Counted from the first letter of the stretch, positions 8,802 to 18,269 are shown. The stretch is 64,000 bases of DNA from Thermohalobaculum sp039028795 (GCA_039028795.1 JBCCHJ010000004.1:1-64000); one strand, 5' to 3'. Numbers and translations: made by a program. Notes: generated by a model not told the origin, from the letters alone.

Positions 8802-10169
8802 ATGCTGAGCCGACGCCGGATGCTATCAGGTTTGGGAGGCGTTGCCGCGGCCCCGATATTGCCAGCCTTTGCTGCGACCGATTTGGATGCCTGCTTCGAT
8901 GCGCTGCTCTATCTCGGCGAAAAGGCTCATCTGGACGCAATCGAAAAGCTGCGGAAGCGTGGCGGCTTGGATCTGGTGCCGGGGCTCATCTTCGCGCTTC
9001 GTTTCACCCGTCAATGGGACGGCCCAATCTTAGAGCTATTGGGCGAGTTGACCGGAGAAACCGGCAGGAAGAACTGGCACGACTGGATGCTGTGGCAAGA
9101 GGCGCATCCTGAAGTCATTCCTCACCAGAGCTACACGAAACTGAAACGTGAGTTCTTCTTCCGAATTGATCCAAACTTCGATGTCTTCCTGAACGCCGAA
9201 TACCTAGACCGGTCTAAGATGAAAATCCGGTTTGAAGAAATTACCTGGGGTGGTGTCCGCAAGGACGGCATCCCCTCGCTGAACAACCCGGAACTAATCC
9301 CCGCAGCCGACGCCGATTTCATGCTTGGCCATGATCTGGTTTTCGGTGTCGTGATCGAAGGGGACGTGCGGGCCTATCCTCTGCGGATAATGGGCTGGCA
9401 CGAGATGTTCAATGATACCATCGGCGGTGTGCCCCTGGCATTGGCCTATTGCACCCTGTGCGGTGCCGGCATCCTGTTCGAAACGCAGTTGCCAGACCGA
9501 CCGAAACCATTGGTATTCGGATCTTCGGGTTTTCTTTATCGGTCCAATAAGCTGATGTTTGATCGTGGGACACACTCGCTTTGGAATCAATTTACCGGCG
9601 AGCCGGTAATGGGCCCATTGGTCGATAGCGGGATCAAGCTGCAACAGCGCCCGGTGGTGATTGAACCCTGGATCCGCTGGATCGAGCGACACCCGGAAAC
9701 GAAAGTCCTGTCGTTGAATACGGGCCACGAACGTGATTACGGCTCGGGTGTGGTTTATGAAAAATACTTCGCCAGCCCAAAGCTGATGTTTCCCACGATC
9801 GTTGATCAGACCCGGTTGAAACAGAAGGACTATGTGTTCGGCATTCGGACCTTTGGGGCAGCCAAGGCCTGGCCGGTGACTGCCTTCGAAGGCGGTCGCG
9901 TGATCAATGATCAGGTCGGCACATTGCAAGTTGTCCTCATTGGCGACCGTCTGGGCCGGACTGTGCGTGCCTACGAAAGCGGTGGGACGATCTTCGGACC
10001 AGGCGATACTCCGAAGACCCTGCGCCAAGGGATCGACACCTGGAAGGTGACCGAAGAATTCCTGGAAGGTCCAAACGGTCAGCGATTCCCACGGGTTGCA
10101 GGGCATATCGCCTATTGGTTTGCCTGGGACGGATATCTCGGTGCTCGATCCGAGTTTTACGAGGGCTGA
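8802..10169 (+). CDS. Tat-exported DUF3179 protein
   Basis: Start chosen at 8802, where AGGAGA lies 5 bases upstream; this gives a 455-residue protein opening MLSRRRMLSGLGG, a twin-arginine signal with cleavage likely after AFA near residue 25. The core carries the DUF3179 hallmarks: GWHEMFNDTIGGVPLALAY followed by CTLCGAG (a Cys-x-x-Cys pair), FGSSGFLYRSN, and SLWNQFTGEPVMG. The family is periplasmic and of unknown biochemistry. The CxxC pair plus Tat export suggests that it folds with a cofactor or metal before export (inference). It stands alone, tail to tail with the ClC gene. Confidence 0.88.
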   Translation: MLSRRRMLSGLGGVAAAPILPAFAATDLDACFDALLYLGEKAHLDAIEKLRKRGGLDLVPGLIFALRFTRQWDGPILELLGELTGETGRKNWHDWMLWQEAHPEVIPHQSYTKLKREFFFRIDPNFDVFLNAEYLDRSKMKIRFEEITWGGVRKDGIPSLNNPELIPAADADFMLGHDLVFGVVIEGDVRAYPLRIMGWHEMFNDTIGGVPLALAYCTLCGAGILFETQLPDRPKPLVFGSSGFLYRSNKLMFDRGTHSLWNQFTGEPVMGPLVDSGIKLQQRPVVIEPWIRWIERHPETKVLSLNTGHERDYGSGVVYEKYFASPKLMFPTIVDQTRLKQKDYVFGIRTFGAAKAWPVTAFEGGRVINDQVGTLQVVLIGDRLGRTVRAYESGGTIFGPGDTPKTLRQGIDTWKVTEEFLEGPNGQRFPRVAGHIAYWFAWDGYLGARSEFYEG

Positions 10170-10226
10170 TCTGCCCTATCGTCAACGCGTCGTAACAGAC
10201 CGACTGGTCACGGCGACCGAGTGCCA

Positions 10227-11927
10227 CTAAGCGTGCTCTTCCCGCAGCTCTTCTTCAAGGGCGTGATTGTAGGCGCGTAGCGCATCGACATGATAGATCG
10301 CGCCGACCAGTTCGCGCCCCCCTTCTGCGTCACCGTTCGATTGGATCACTGGCAGGTAGGTGCCTGAGAGTTGATCGAACATTGGCAGTGCACGATCCAG
10401 CGTGTCGGATCGCCTGAGGAAAGCGCCCTGTTCGATCAGTTCATGGCATCCAGAATCAGGCGCACAGTTTTCGGCACCGCGCGGCCGCATCAAATGGCCG
10501 ACTTGCATGGTCGCTGCCAGATATCCCTGGGGGCCATCCGAAAGATGCAGCCCCCGGCGTTCCAACTGTGTCAGGAAGAAACTACGCGCAACCATGCGAT
10601 CAGCGACAACGCTGGCAACAGATACTGAAACCATTACAGCGATTGCCGCCTGTAAGTCCCCCGTCAACTCGAAAACAATCAGCGTCGAAGAAATCGGTGC
10701 GCCCAAGACAGCCGCTGCGACTGCTCCCATTCCCGCCAGCGCGTAGATCGCCTCGACACCCGATACCAACGGGAAAACCGCTGTTGCGGCATTTCCAAAG
10801 GCTGCACCGGTCAGCGCACCGATCATAACAGCTGGGGAGAAAACTCCGCCGCCCATACGCCCGGAAAAGGTGATCGCCACCGCGATAACTTTGACGATGG
10901 CAAAGATGACCGCTGTTGCGAAGGTCAGGTTCGTTGTCAGCGCTTGGAACGTGGTTTCGTATCCGACCCCGATGATGTGCGGAAACCAAATCGCGGTCAG
11001 ACCCAGGAACATCCCCGCAACCGCGGGGCGCAACGCATCGGGAAGATGCAGCGCTTCCTGCACCCTGTCACCGACCTGTTCCGCAAAGAACAGGACCCGC
11101 ATCATGATAACACCGACCAACCCGCAAACGAGGCCTAACAGAACAAAGGCTGGCATCTCCCAATAGAATGCAACCGTTTGGGCCGGCAGGTCGAATTGCG
11201 GAAAATCGCCCAGGTGGACCCTGCTCACCACTGTTGCAGCGACCGACGACACGACGATCGGTCCGAACGAGTGCAATGCATAATGGCGCAGCACCACTTC
11301 CAGCGCGAACAAGGCCCCTGCGATCGGCGCATTAAAGCTGGCTGAAACCGCAGCCGCAGCCGCACATCCCAGGATGTCGCGTGCAGTTATCGCAGGTGCG
11401 TTTAACCGGTCCGATACCCAGCTTGCAATCACCGCGCCGATATGGACCGCGGGCCCTTCGCGTCCGGTCGAACCGCCGGTCGAAAGAGTCACCAGCGCCG
11501 CCAGTGCAGAGGCGCCGCCCTGGCGCTTGCTGACACGGCCCGCATTCATGGCTGCAGATTGGATCACCTCGTCAATACCGCGCGCCCGTTTAGATGGCGA
11601 CAGCCGCACCAGGATCTGACCGACGATGAGTCCGCCAATGATGGGTACGATCAGCAAATGCCACCAATCCAACGCCGCCGCATGGGTGTGAATGGTCGAA
11701 CTGTCCACCCCGTAAGTCACCGGTTCCGTGCCGTAAAACAGCGACTCCAACCACCCGATCATGAGACGGAAACCCAGAACAGCATAGCCGGTAGCGACGC
11801 CAACCAAAACCGCCACAGGCCACAGCGTCAGCTGGCTGTTGATATCGATGGACAAGTTTCCGCGGGCAAGAAAAGTGCGTCCGGCTAGCAGCCGGGTCAA
11901 AAAGCCGGAGCGCGGGCGGTTCTCCAT
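10227..11927 (-). CDS. ClC-family chloride channel or Cl-/H+ antiporter
   Basis: The 566-residue protein has about ten to twelve hydrophobic segments and the ClC filter motifs: GGSTGREGPAVHIG (the GxEGP gate glutamate is present, as in antiporters), a FNAPIAGALFALE segment, and GMGAVAAAVLGAPIS near the last helices. The 150 residues after about 410 are soluble and end in a CBS-like regulatory half. It moves chloride across the inner membrane. It is transcribed leftwards and stands alone; the 107 bases upstream separate it from an unknown membrane protein on the same strand. No strong Shine-Dalgarno is seen. Confidence 0.93.
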   Translation of the reverse strand: MENRPRSGFLTRLLAGRTFLARGNLSIDINSQLTLWPVAVLVGVATGYAVLGFRLMIGWLESLFYGTEPVTYGVDSSTIHTHAAALDWWHLLIVPIIGGLIVGQILVRLSPSKRARGIDEVIQSAAMNAGRVSKRQGGASALAALVTLSTGGSTGREGPAVHIGAVIASWVSDRLNAPAITARDILGCAAAAAVSASFNAPIAGALFALEVVLRHYALHSFGPIVVSSVAATVVSRVHLGDFPQFDLPAQTVAFYWEMPAFVLLGLVCGLVGVIMMRVLFFAEQVGDRVQEALHLPDALRPAVAGMFLGLTAIWFPHIIGVGYETTFQALTTNLTFATAVIFAIVKVIAVAITFSGRMGGGVFSPAVMIGALTGAAFGNAATAVFPLVSGVEAIYALAGMGAVAAAVLGAPISSTLIVFELTGDLQAAIAVMVSVSVASVVADRMVARSFFLTQLERRGLHLSDGPQGYLAATMQVGHLMRPRGAENCAPDSGCHELIEQGAFLRRSDTLDRALPMFDQLSGTYLPVIQSNGDAEGGRELVGAIYHVDALRAYNHALEEELREEHA

Positions 11928-12034
11928 AGGTGCAAGCCAAGCAGAAGAACGATGATGCGGCGCACGATATGCAGCCTAGACTGAGACTTCAAGTCCTGAA
12001 AATAGGTATTCTCAAAGAGGTATCGATCAAAAGA

Positions 12035-12796
12035 TCAAACCGGCTCTTCAATCGCATTCTGGGCCCGCGGCACATTGCTGGTTTGCGTCATACCAGGGGG
12101 CTTCGGACCGTAGAGAGCGTCCAGGATTTGCGCCCATGCACCTCGAGGTCTCGGGTCAGTTCGGCCCCCGCGCTTTATGGTGAGGCCTGCACTCCGCCGC
12201 GTCGGAGGTAGTTGTTCGGACACCTTGGCAACAATCCGTTCGCGAAGATTGCGGACCTTCTTTATTGTGCGCCCTGTCCATGCGCCAGCCTCTCGCGCCC
12301 AATTGTAAGACGGCGGAAGACCCGTGTTGTCTTTCGCGCGATCGACCGCCGCTGCCCAATCTAACTGCTCGGGCTGGTCTTTTGGCTGTAGTGATGGTTC
12401 TTTCGGCACCGAAACAGATCGTATCCAACATACTAACCGGAACGGCACTGCAAGAACGATCGAGAGGACCAAAAGCACAGCTCCACCTGCAAAGAATGCA
12501 CCGATCGCAAGGCTAAAAGACAGCGCCATCAAACGCAGCAAGCCCAGGGCCGCGCCTGCGGTGAATGCAGAAACCTCCATTGGTTCAAAGGGTGGCAGAA
12601 GTGCTCGGAAGCTTATTTCTCCTCCCGTCAAGCTTTCGATGACAGGATATCCACCGTGATAGCCCATGATTGCCAGCATCATTATCCCGCTGATCCAGAA
12701 CACATGACCTATGAAGTGGAAAAGCAGCTTTGCCGGTATTGAAAGGGCAGTAGATAAAGAAGGAATTTCAATCGGAGCATAGAATGTCTCATCCAT
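12035..12796 (-). CDS. Unknown membrane protein with basic cytoplasmic tail
   Basis: A 253-residue protein of no family I recognise. Hydrophobic segments lie at about residues 20-45 and 75-125, so two to four membrane spans, followed by a roughly 120-residue Arg/Lys/Pro-rich soluble tail beginning at SVSVPKEPSLQPKDQPEQ. The tail contains WAREAGAWTGRTIKKVRNLRE, a likely amphipathic helix. The frame is long and its codon pattern resembles neighbouring genes, which supports it being real, although no ribosome binding site is obvious. Its relation to the ClC gene 107 bases downstream is not known. Confidence 0.55.
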   Translation of the reverse strand: MDETFYAPIEIPSLSTALSIPAKLLFHFIGHVFWISGIMMLAIMGYHGGYPVIESLTGGEISFRALLPPFEPMEVSAFTAGAALGLLRLMALSFSLAIGAFFAGGAVLLVLSIVLAVPFRLVCWIRSVSVPKEPSLQPKDQPEQLDWAAAVDRAKDNTGLPPSYNWAREAGAWTGRTIKKVRNLRERIVAKVSEQLPPTRRSAGLTIKRGGRTDPRPRGAWAQILDALYGPKPPGMTQTSNVPRAQNAIEEPV

Positions 12797-12945
12797 AATA
12801 TTGATTTGGCGAGCTTCTCGACAGTTTTCCAGAGACCAAGTGTGGAATCGTAATCGAAAAAGTTAACTACGCTTTGCGACCAGAAATTAAGAGGACTGAG
12901 TCATCATTCAAGTTGGCGCACGATATGTGCGAATGGTGATCTTCG

Positions 12946-13404
12946 ATGCTGACACGCGGACTTTTTGACAGTTTGTCTCTGTGGCCGGCCGTTTTCTGGC
13001 CGATTGTGTTTTCGTCCTGTTTCTACGCCTACCTCCGCATGTGCCAGATGCTAAAGCAGCGCTATGGTTTTTCACCATTGGGTGGACGGCGGAAGTCGGA
13101 CATGGTGGTGACATATGGTGCGATGCCGGTCGCATGGGCCATCGAAGTTCTGGTTCACGGGTACATGTTCTTCGTCGTCGGGTATCTTTATGTGATCATC
13201 GCAATCCCGATCTACATCTTCGGTTGGGTCCTTCTGCCGTCAATCCTGGACGGTTTTCGTCCCGGCCTGACGGTGCTGGCAATCACCCATGCAACCTTTG
13301 TCACTGCTTTCCTCGTGCTGCTGGGTTTCATGGATATCAACGTGTTTCGAGCACTGAATTCGGATATCTACGGGTTGCTGGTTGGGGTGCCGGCGAACAT
13401 TTAG
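12946..13404 (+). CDS. Small integral membrane protein, unknown
   Basis: A 152-residue protein with four probable membrane helices at about residues 10-28, 52-70, 76-97 and 105-125. A cytoplasmic loop (about 30-50) carries KQRYGFSPLGGRRKSD. I do not recognise the family. It overlaps the end of the convergent transporter gene by 4 bases (13401-13404). The even spread of hydrophobic helices makes it likely to be a real gene. Confidence 0.65.
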   Translation: MLTRGLFDSLSLWPAVFWPIVFSSCFYAYLRMCQMLKQRYGFSPLGGRRKSDMVVTYGAMPVAWAIEVLVHGYMFFVVGYLYVIIAIPIYIFGWVLLPSILDGFRPGLTVLAITHATFVTAFLVLLGFMDINVFRALNSDIYGLLVGVPANI

Positions 13405-14393
13405 GCCCGTGTTCCGGGCGGGGGTAGCTTCGTGCCAAGATCCTGAGCCAGCTGTTCTTTCAGCTTTCGCTCGCGCCAGGCTGTAAACGCTCCAGAGGCT
13501 GCAATCAGCGCCATGCCCACAATCTGCCATAGCCCCGGCACAGTGGCAAAGAAGACTATTCCAGCAATCGATGCGAAGATCAGATAGCTATAGTCGAACG
13601 GCGCCAGCCAACTAGATTCCGCGCTCTGGTAGGCCTTCGTCAGCATCACATTACCAGATGCATTGAACAGCGAGCATATCACGGTGATACCGAAGACCCA
13701 GGCTGCGGCCCACTCCCACCCATGCGTAAGGAATGGGAAGGTTGCGCGTGCACTCTCAGAAGCTGGGAAAAAACCCAGATAGATCATGCCGATGATCCCC
13801 ACTGCGATGAAGCAGAAAGCCTGCACCATCGCCAGGGTGATCGCATTCTCTCCACGGCACCATCGCCGGGTTATAATGACATTCCCGGCATATCCCAGGC
13901 CTGCGCCTATCGGCATCAGTTTGATCAGACTGAAATCCTCGCTGCCCGGCTGCAGGATCAGGGCCGCACCTGTTGCACCAACCAAAACTGCCGAGATCCG
14001 GCGAATGCCGACGCGTTCGCCAAGGAACAGGGCCGACAGTACGGTCACGAAAATCGGGAAGGTGTAAAGGCCCGCTGCCATCTCGACGATGGTCACCTTT
14101 GGAATTCCTCCAAAGAAGAAGAACGTGGCGATCACCATCATCAGGCACCGCGCCAGAACCGCAGTCAGGTTGTTCGGCCGCCGTGGCAGGCCGCCCATAA
14201 ATATTCCAGCAAAACCCAAAAAGAACAGCACATTGCAGGAGGCCCGCATGGCTTGGAACTGCCAGAATGAAATGTGCTCTCCCGCCATCCGCGCCAAAGC
14301 GTCCTGAACCGCTAAAATCATCAATCCGGACAACATGAGGCCGACGGCCAGTCCGGGCCGGTCTTCAGTCGTACCATCCAGAAAGTGGGCCAT
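13401..14393 (-). CDS. EamA/DMT-family transporter
   Basis: Start set at ATG 14393, giving 330 residues beginning MAHFLDGTTEDRPG; a longer frame to 14570 adds 59 residues of non-membrane sequence unlike the family. The protein has ten hydrophobic segments in two EamA repeats (about 20-155 and 165-305), with the usual first-repeat features around MILAVQDALARMAGEHIS and GLYTFPIFVTVLSALFLGE. The family exports metabolites or amino acids across the inner membrane; substrate unknown. The C-terminus is short and charged. It is convergent with the small membrane protein and divergent from the carboxymuconolactone-decarboxylase-like gene. Confidence 0.88.
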   Translation of the reverse strand: MAHFLDGTTEDRPGLAVGLMLSGLMILAVQDALARMAGEHISFWQFQAMRASCNVLFFLGFAGIFMGGLPRRPNNLTAVLARCLMMVIATFFFFGGIPKVTIVEMAAGLYTFPIFVTVLSALFLGERVGIRRISAVLVGATGAALILQPGSEDFSLIKLMPIGAGLGYAGNVIITRRWCRGENAITLAMVQAFCFIAVGIIGMIYLGFFPASESARATFPFLTHGWEWAAAWVFGITVICSLFNASGNVMLTKAYQSAESSWLAPFDYSYLIFASIAGIVFFATVPGLWQIVGMALIAASGAFTAWRERKLKEQLAQDLGTKLPPPGTRA

Positions 14394-14521
14394 AGTAAAG
14401 TCGCCCGGGGCGTGCGCTCCTTGTCGCGGGGGAAGTATCATGCTTGCGGTCAGGATGGCGCGCGTCAATGCTGTGTGCGGCAGCGCATGTCGCGTTTGGC
14501 AGATATCAAGGGAGGAATACC

Positions 14522-14899
14522 GTGGATCAGAACTATCTGGAAAAGGGCTTGGCCCAACGCAAGGCGACACTCGGCGACGAATATGTGGAAAGACTTTTCG
14601 AGAATGCGGACGACTTCACCCGACCGTTTCAGGAAAGCATGACTGCCTGGTGCTGGGGATTTGGGTGGGGGGACGATGCTTTACCGGCAAAAACCCGCAG
14701 CCTTATGAATCTGACGATGATCGCGGCTTTGAACCGGATGGAAGAGTTTGAACTGCACTTCCGTGGCGCCATAAAGAATGGATGTACTAAGGAAGAGCTG
14801 CGCGCCGCCATCCACGTCATCGGGATTTATTGCGGTGTGCCGGCAGCAATATCGAGCTTCAGAGTCGCGAAACGGGTATTCGACGAATTTGATATGTAA
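14522..14899 (+). CDS. Carboxymuconolactone decarboxylase-family protein
   Basis: Start is GTG 14522 because GGGAGGAA lies just upstream. The 125-residue protein matches the PcaC/AhpD fold: an N-terminal helix (NYLEKGLAQRKATLGDEYVE), a WGDDALPAKTRSLMNLTMIAAL segment in two parts, and a second half with EELRAAIHVIGIYCGVPAA. PcaC enzymes act in the beta-ketoadipate pathway, but this family also includes peroxidase-like AhpD proteins. The AhpD CxxC is absent here (one Cys in the catalytic region, IGIYCG), which favours a decarboxylase-like or uncharacterised role. No pca genes are nearby. Confidence 0.85.
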   Translation: MDQNYLEKGLAQRKATLGDEYVERLFENADDFTRPFQESMTAWCWGFGWGDDALPAKTRSLMNLTMIAALNRMEEFELHFRGAIKNGCTKEELRAAIHVIGIYCGVPAAISSFRVAKRVFDEFDM

Positions 14900-14990
14900 A
14901 ATCTTCATGAAATCATTAACGAATTGGTGACACTTCCCGAAAAGACTGATCTACTCAAATTGTGTCGAGCAACTTTGAAGGAGATTGCCC

Positions 14991-15164
14991 ATGGCCGTTT
15001 CATCCCATCTGAACCAGCTGCGTGAAAAACATGAGGCGTTGAAGGTAAGGATACGGGAAGAGGAGCGACGACCAGGGATCGACCATCTGGAAGTCGTCCA
15101 GTTGAAACGGGAAAAGCTGCAACTCAAGGAAGAGATCCATCGCCTTCAGACGGTGGCGGGCTAA
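14991..15164 (+). CDS. YdcH-like DUF465 small protein
   Basis: A 57-residue protein: MAVSSHLNQLREKHEALKV, then a charged linker and a second helix VVQLKREKLQLKEEIHRL. This is the helix-turn-helix coiled-coil layout of DUF465, a widespread family of short proteins of unknown function in alphaproteobacteria. The ribosome site AAGGAGATTGCCC precedes the ATG. It sits alone 91 bases after the preceding gene and is followed by a hairpin that could terminate it. Confidence 0.85.
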   Translation: MAVSSHLNQLREKHEALKVRIREEERRPGIDHLEVVQLKREKLQLKEEIHRLQTVAG

Positions 15165-15215
15165 CCTAAGGCGCAGCGCCCACGACGCGGCCTGATTTAG
15201 AGGCCAGTGGTATTC

Positions 15216-15237
15216 CTGCCGGTCGCAGGGCCGGCAG
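15216..15237 (+). terminator. Likely terminator after the DUF465 gene
   Basis: CTGCCGG (15216-15222) pairs with CCGGCAG (15231-15237) across an 8-base loop and is followed by CAGGTAGTTATTTTATCTT, an AT-rich tract. It lies 52 bases past the DUF465 stop, in the space between convergent genes. Confidence 0.45.
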
Positions 15238-15273
15238 CAGGTAGTTATTTTATCTTAGTATCAGACATCGGGT

Positions 15274-16653
15274 TCACTTGGATTGGCGCTCGACCCAGTC
15301 CATCCCACCCATTGCGTCGATCAAAGGGGACAATCGGTCGGCGTGATCGCGCCACCGCCCGACTGAACGATCATTCAAATCTGATCGCGCCTGATCAATC
15401 GAAGCGGTCTTGATTGCGCCGCTCTGCGACGGATGCAAGCAGGCCGGATCCCACGGTAATCCACAATGTGCCAGCAGGGCGCGCATCTCGGCTTCAGTAT
15501 CGGCCACCAAGCGTTCATAGCAAATCCGATGTATCTTCGGTTGGGGAAGTTCGCGCCAATCCTCCATCAGATCCGCATACATGCGATAAGCTTCACCCAA
15601 GCTGTCCAGACGCGCGGCATAGTCCAGACCAAAGGCAAAATGCGCCTCGAAGCATGAGAGACCTGTATCCAACGGATGACGTTGCATATGAATGATCCGG
15701 GCGTTCGGAAGCGTAAGCCCAATCAGTGGCACAAAAAGATAGTTCGCGGGCATCTTGTCGATAATTCGCTTCGGACGCGCAGCACCTAACCTTGCCTCGA
15801 CATCATTCAGCACTGCTTTGGCCATCGCCTGCAAATTGCCAGGGCTTAGGTTCTTCCGAACCCCGTCAATAGTTCCACCGACCTGGTCTCTAAGCTGCAG
15901 GAATGTCCGGCCTACAGCCGTCGTTTCCCCAGCCGAGCCAACATCCGGATGCGCCAACAGCATGCGTTCCAGTATTGTCGTTCCACTACGGGGCATGCCG
16001 ACGATGAAAACCATCCGATCGTCGAGGAGCCCTTCGCCGTGACGCTGCTGGATCAAATCCGGAGTGAAGATCGCGCGCAATTCAATTCGAAAGCCCAGTT
16101 CGGTCTTTGCCGACCACGTCTGATCGACCAGATTGTTCGCTGCCACCGTTTGGGCAAAAGCTGCATCCTGATCCCCAGTTTTGCGCAAAAGCCGCGCCAA
16201 CGCGAAGTGCATGTCCCGGCGCATTTTGGGCGTGGCTTGCGGATCTGATAGCACCACGCGTAATTCATCGATTGCGGCGGGTGCATCATCCACTTCAACC
16301 GCGGTTGCAAGATCCAACCAGGCGGAGCTGTGAGACGGATCTGCCTTCAACGCTGCGCGAGCGGCAACGGCGGCCTCGGCAAAACGTCCCAAGGAGCTGA
16401 GGATCATCCCTTCGGTGGCGTATAGGACGGCCTGGGGATACGCCCGGCAGAGATCCCGGATTTCCGCCAGGGCCTCTTCAGCCCGGTTTTCGCCATGCCA
16501 GATCGCCGTGGCATGGCGCAGCCGAACAGTTGGATCTTTGGGGGCGATCTTCAGAGCCCTGCGATAGATCTTGGCCGCCGCGGCGGTATGGCCTGCGCCA
16601 TAAAGCTTCGCGCCTTGATCCAGCAGATCCTGTAATTGCGCGTTTTCGGTCAT
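15274..16653 (-). CDS. TPR-containing sulfotransferase
   Basis: Start at ATG 16653 (459 residues); the frame extends 15 codons further only through a TTG. The first 180 residues are tetratricopeptide repeats (LYGAGHTAAAAKIYRRALKI, then LSSLGRFAEAAVAARAAL). The second half is a P-loop-like sulfotransferase: the PAPS 5'-phosphosulfate loop GMPRSGTTILERML (about 219-232) and a 3'-phosphate motif with QRHPLDTGLSCFEAHF. The family transfers sulfate from PAPS to proteins or glycans; the acceptor is unknown. No sulfate-activation genes are in the window. Divergent from the TTC38-like TPR gene. Confidence 0.9.
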   Translation of the reverse strand: MTENAQLQDLLDQGAKLYGAGHTAAAAKIYRRALKIAPKDPTVRLRHATAIWHGENRAEEALAEIRDLCRAYPQAVLYATEGMILSSLGRFAEAAVAARAALKADPSHSSAWLDLATAVEVDDAPAAIDELRVVLSDPQATPKMRRDMHFALARLLRKTGDQDAAFAQTVAANNLVDQTWSAKTELGFRIELRAIFTPDLIQQRHGEGLLDDRMVFIVGMPRSGTTILERMLLAHPDVGSAGETTAVGRTFLQLRDQVGGTIDGVRKNLSPGNLQAMAKAVLNDVEARLGAARPKRIIDKMPANYLFVPLIGLTLPNARIIHMQRHPLDTGLSCFEAHFAFGLDYAARLDSLGEAYRMYADLMEDWRELPQPKIHRICYERLVADTEAEMRALLAHCGLPWDPACLHPSQSGAIKTASIDQARSDLNDRSVGRWRDHADRLSPLIDAMGGMDWVERQSK

Positions 16654-16827
16654 TTCTCCGCAGCGTGGTCGGATTGAGTCAAAGATTATTTCACACAAGT
16701 GAGAGGTTAAATGTTACAAAAAGTCCAAAATATTCACCAATGGTTGACGTCTTGGTGATTTTCCGACGGATGGGTCGATCACGTACGATCAATGATCGTG
16801 AAGAGGATACAAAACGAGGCATCTCTG

Positions 16828-18231
16828 ATGGATTCCATATCTGTGATTTCCGGCGGACGTGACTGTAGGGGCGTTCCGATATCCTACGGCAACCAATCCG
16901 CAATAGACGGTTTGGAAGAGGCGATGCTCTGCGCCTTGTCTTTCCGCGGAGATGCCATTGCCAAGATTGATCGGGTGCTGGAGGAGCATCCCTGTTTTGT
17001 CATGGGCCATCTCTTCAAGGCCTCTTGGCTGACCCAGGCTATGGAAACGCGGATCTACAGCGAAATGGTTGCGGCGCTCGAAAACGCGGGGCAATTGGCG
17101 GCGCGCGCAAATAATCGCGAACTTGGCCACCTCACGGCGATCCGCCACTGGGTGAATGGTGATTTCTATGCTGCAGTTCAGGTTTGGGAAGATGTGCTGA
17201 CCCAATATCCGCGGGATCTGATCGCGCTGCAACTGGCGCATCTCAGTCACGTGCTTTTGGGCGATATCGTTGGCCAGCGTGACACTGTCGCCCGGGTCTT
17301 CCCGGAATGGAACGAAACAATCCCGGGCTATGAATTCGTTCTGGGGTTCTATTCCTTCGGATTGGAGGAAAACGGCGACTACTTCCGTGCGGAAGAACTG
17401 GGCCGCGAGGCCTTGGCGATGCGGCCGGACAACCCGTATGCAGTGCACTCCGTTGGCCATGTCATGGAGATGAAAGGCAGGCAAGCTGGTGGCATCCGCT
17501 TTATGACGGATCATGTGAAGCACTGGGGCACGTCGAATTTTGCCAATCACCTTTGGTGGCATACTGGTCTTTTCCACCTCGATATCGGCGAGCATCACCG
17601 TGTCCTGGACATCTATGACCATCACCTCAGATCAGGCGGCGAAGGCGAGCGATACGAGGAATTGGATTCTTCGGCTTTGCTCTGGCGCCTTAAGTTGTTG
17701 GATGTCGACACCAATGGCCGTTGGGGCGAACTCGCGGAGAAGTGGGCGCCTTCGGCGCAGGATACGCTTTATGCATTTAACGATGTCCATGCGATGATGG
17801 CATTCGCTGCTGCCGATCACAAAGAGGCTCAAAAATCTCTCTTGTCGGCAAACGAGCGGTATCTTGAGCGTGCCTCGGATGCCAACGCGGCAATGACCAG
17901 GGAAATTGGGGTGCCGTTCTGCTATGCGATCTTGGATTTCCACAACGGCGACTATGCGTCATGCGTCGATCGTCTGGTTCCGGTGCGCTATATGACCCAC
18001 AAGCTCGGCGGGTCGTTCGCGCAGCGCGACGTTATTGGCTGGACATTGCTGGAGGCCGCATTGCGTGCCGGTCGCGGAGAATTGGCACTGGCTCTTGCCA
18101 ATGAACGCTGCGCCTTGAAGACGACCAGTCCGCAGAACTGGACCTATGTTGCCCGGGCTCATGCGACCATCGGCAACCGGGACGGCGAAAAACGAGCCCG
18201 CGCGCGGGCGGACTCGTTGATGGCAGCTTGA
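16828..18231 (+). CDS. TTC38-like tetratricopeptide protein
   Basis: The 467-residue protein begins MDSISVISGG; GAGG lies 8 bases before this ATG, better placed than for an ATG at 16792. It is built of helical TPR-like repeats, with the TTC38-type elements DVLTQYPRDLIALQLAH, AMRPDNPYAVHSVGHVMEM and WHTGLFHLDIGEH. Such proteins are soluble, probably scaffolds; bacterial members have no proven function. Several conserved His and Trp residues in the second half (NHLWWHTGLFHLD) could hint at ligand binding. It ends 38 bases before the convergent pilus-protein gene, with a palindrome between them. Confidence 0.85.
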   Translation: MDSISVISGGRDCRGVPISYGNQSAIDGLEEAMLCALSFRGDAIAKIDRVLEEHPCFVMGHLFKASWLTQAMETRIYSEMVAALENAGQLAARANNRELGHLTAIRHWVNGDFYAAVQVWEDVLTQYPRDLIALQLAHLSHVLLGDIVGQRDTVARVFPEWNETIPGYEFVLGFYSFGLEENGDYFRAEELGREALAMRPDNPYAVHSVGHVMEMKGRQAGGIRFMTDHVKHWGTSNFANHLWWHTGLFHLDIGEHHRVLDIYDHHLRSGGEGERYEELDSSALLWRLKLLDVDTNGRWGELAEKWAPSAQDTLYAFNDVHAMMAFAAADHKEAQKSLLSANERYLERASDANAAMTREIGVPFCYAILDFHNGDYASCVDRLVPVRYMTHKLGGSFAQRDVIGWTLLEAALRAGRGELALALANERCALKTTSPQNWTYVARAHATIGNRDGEKRARARADSLMAA

Positions 18232-18237
18232 GGCGAG

Positions 18238-18255
18238 CCGGGTCAAATGACCCGG
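18238..18255. repeat. REP-like palindrome between convergent genes (copy 1)
   Basis: CCGGGTC-AAAT-GACCCGG followed by TCTACACG. It lies in the 38 bases between convergent stops and could act as a bidirectional terminator. The arrangement GCCGGG(N)AAA(N)CCCGGTCTACAC recurs at 55.2 kb, so it looks like a member of a dispersed palindromic family. Confidence 0.6.
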
Positions 18256-18269
18256 TCTACACGTTTCCG

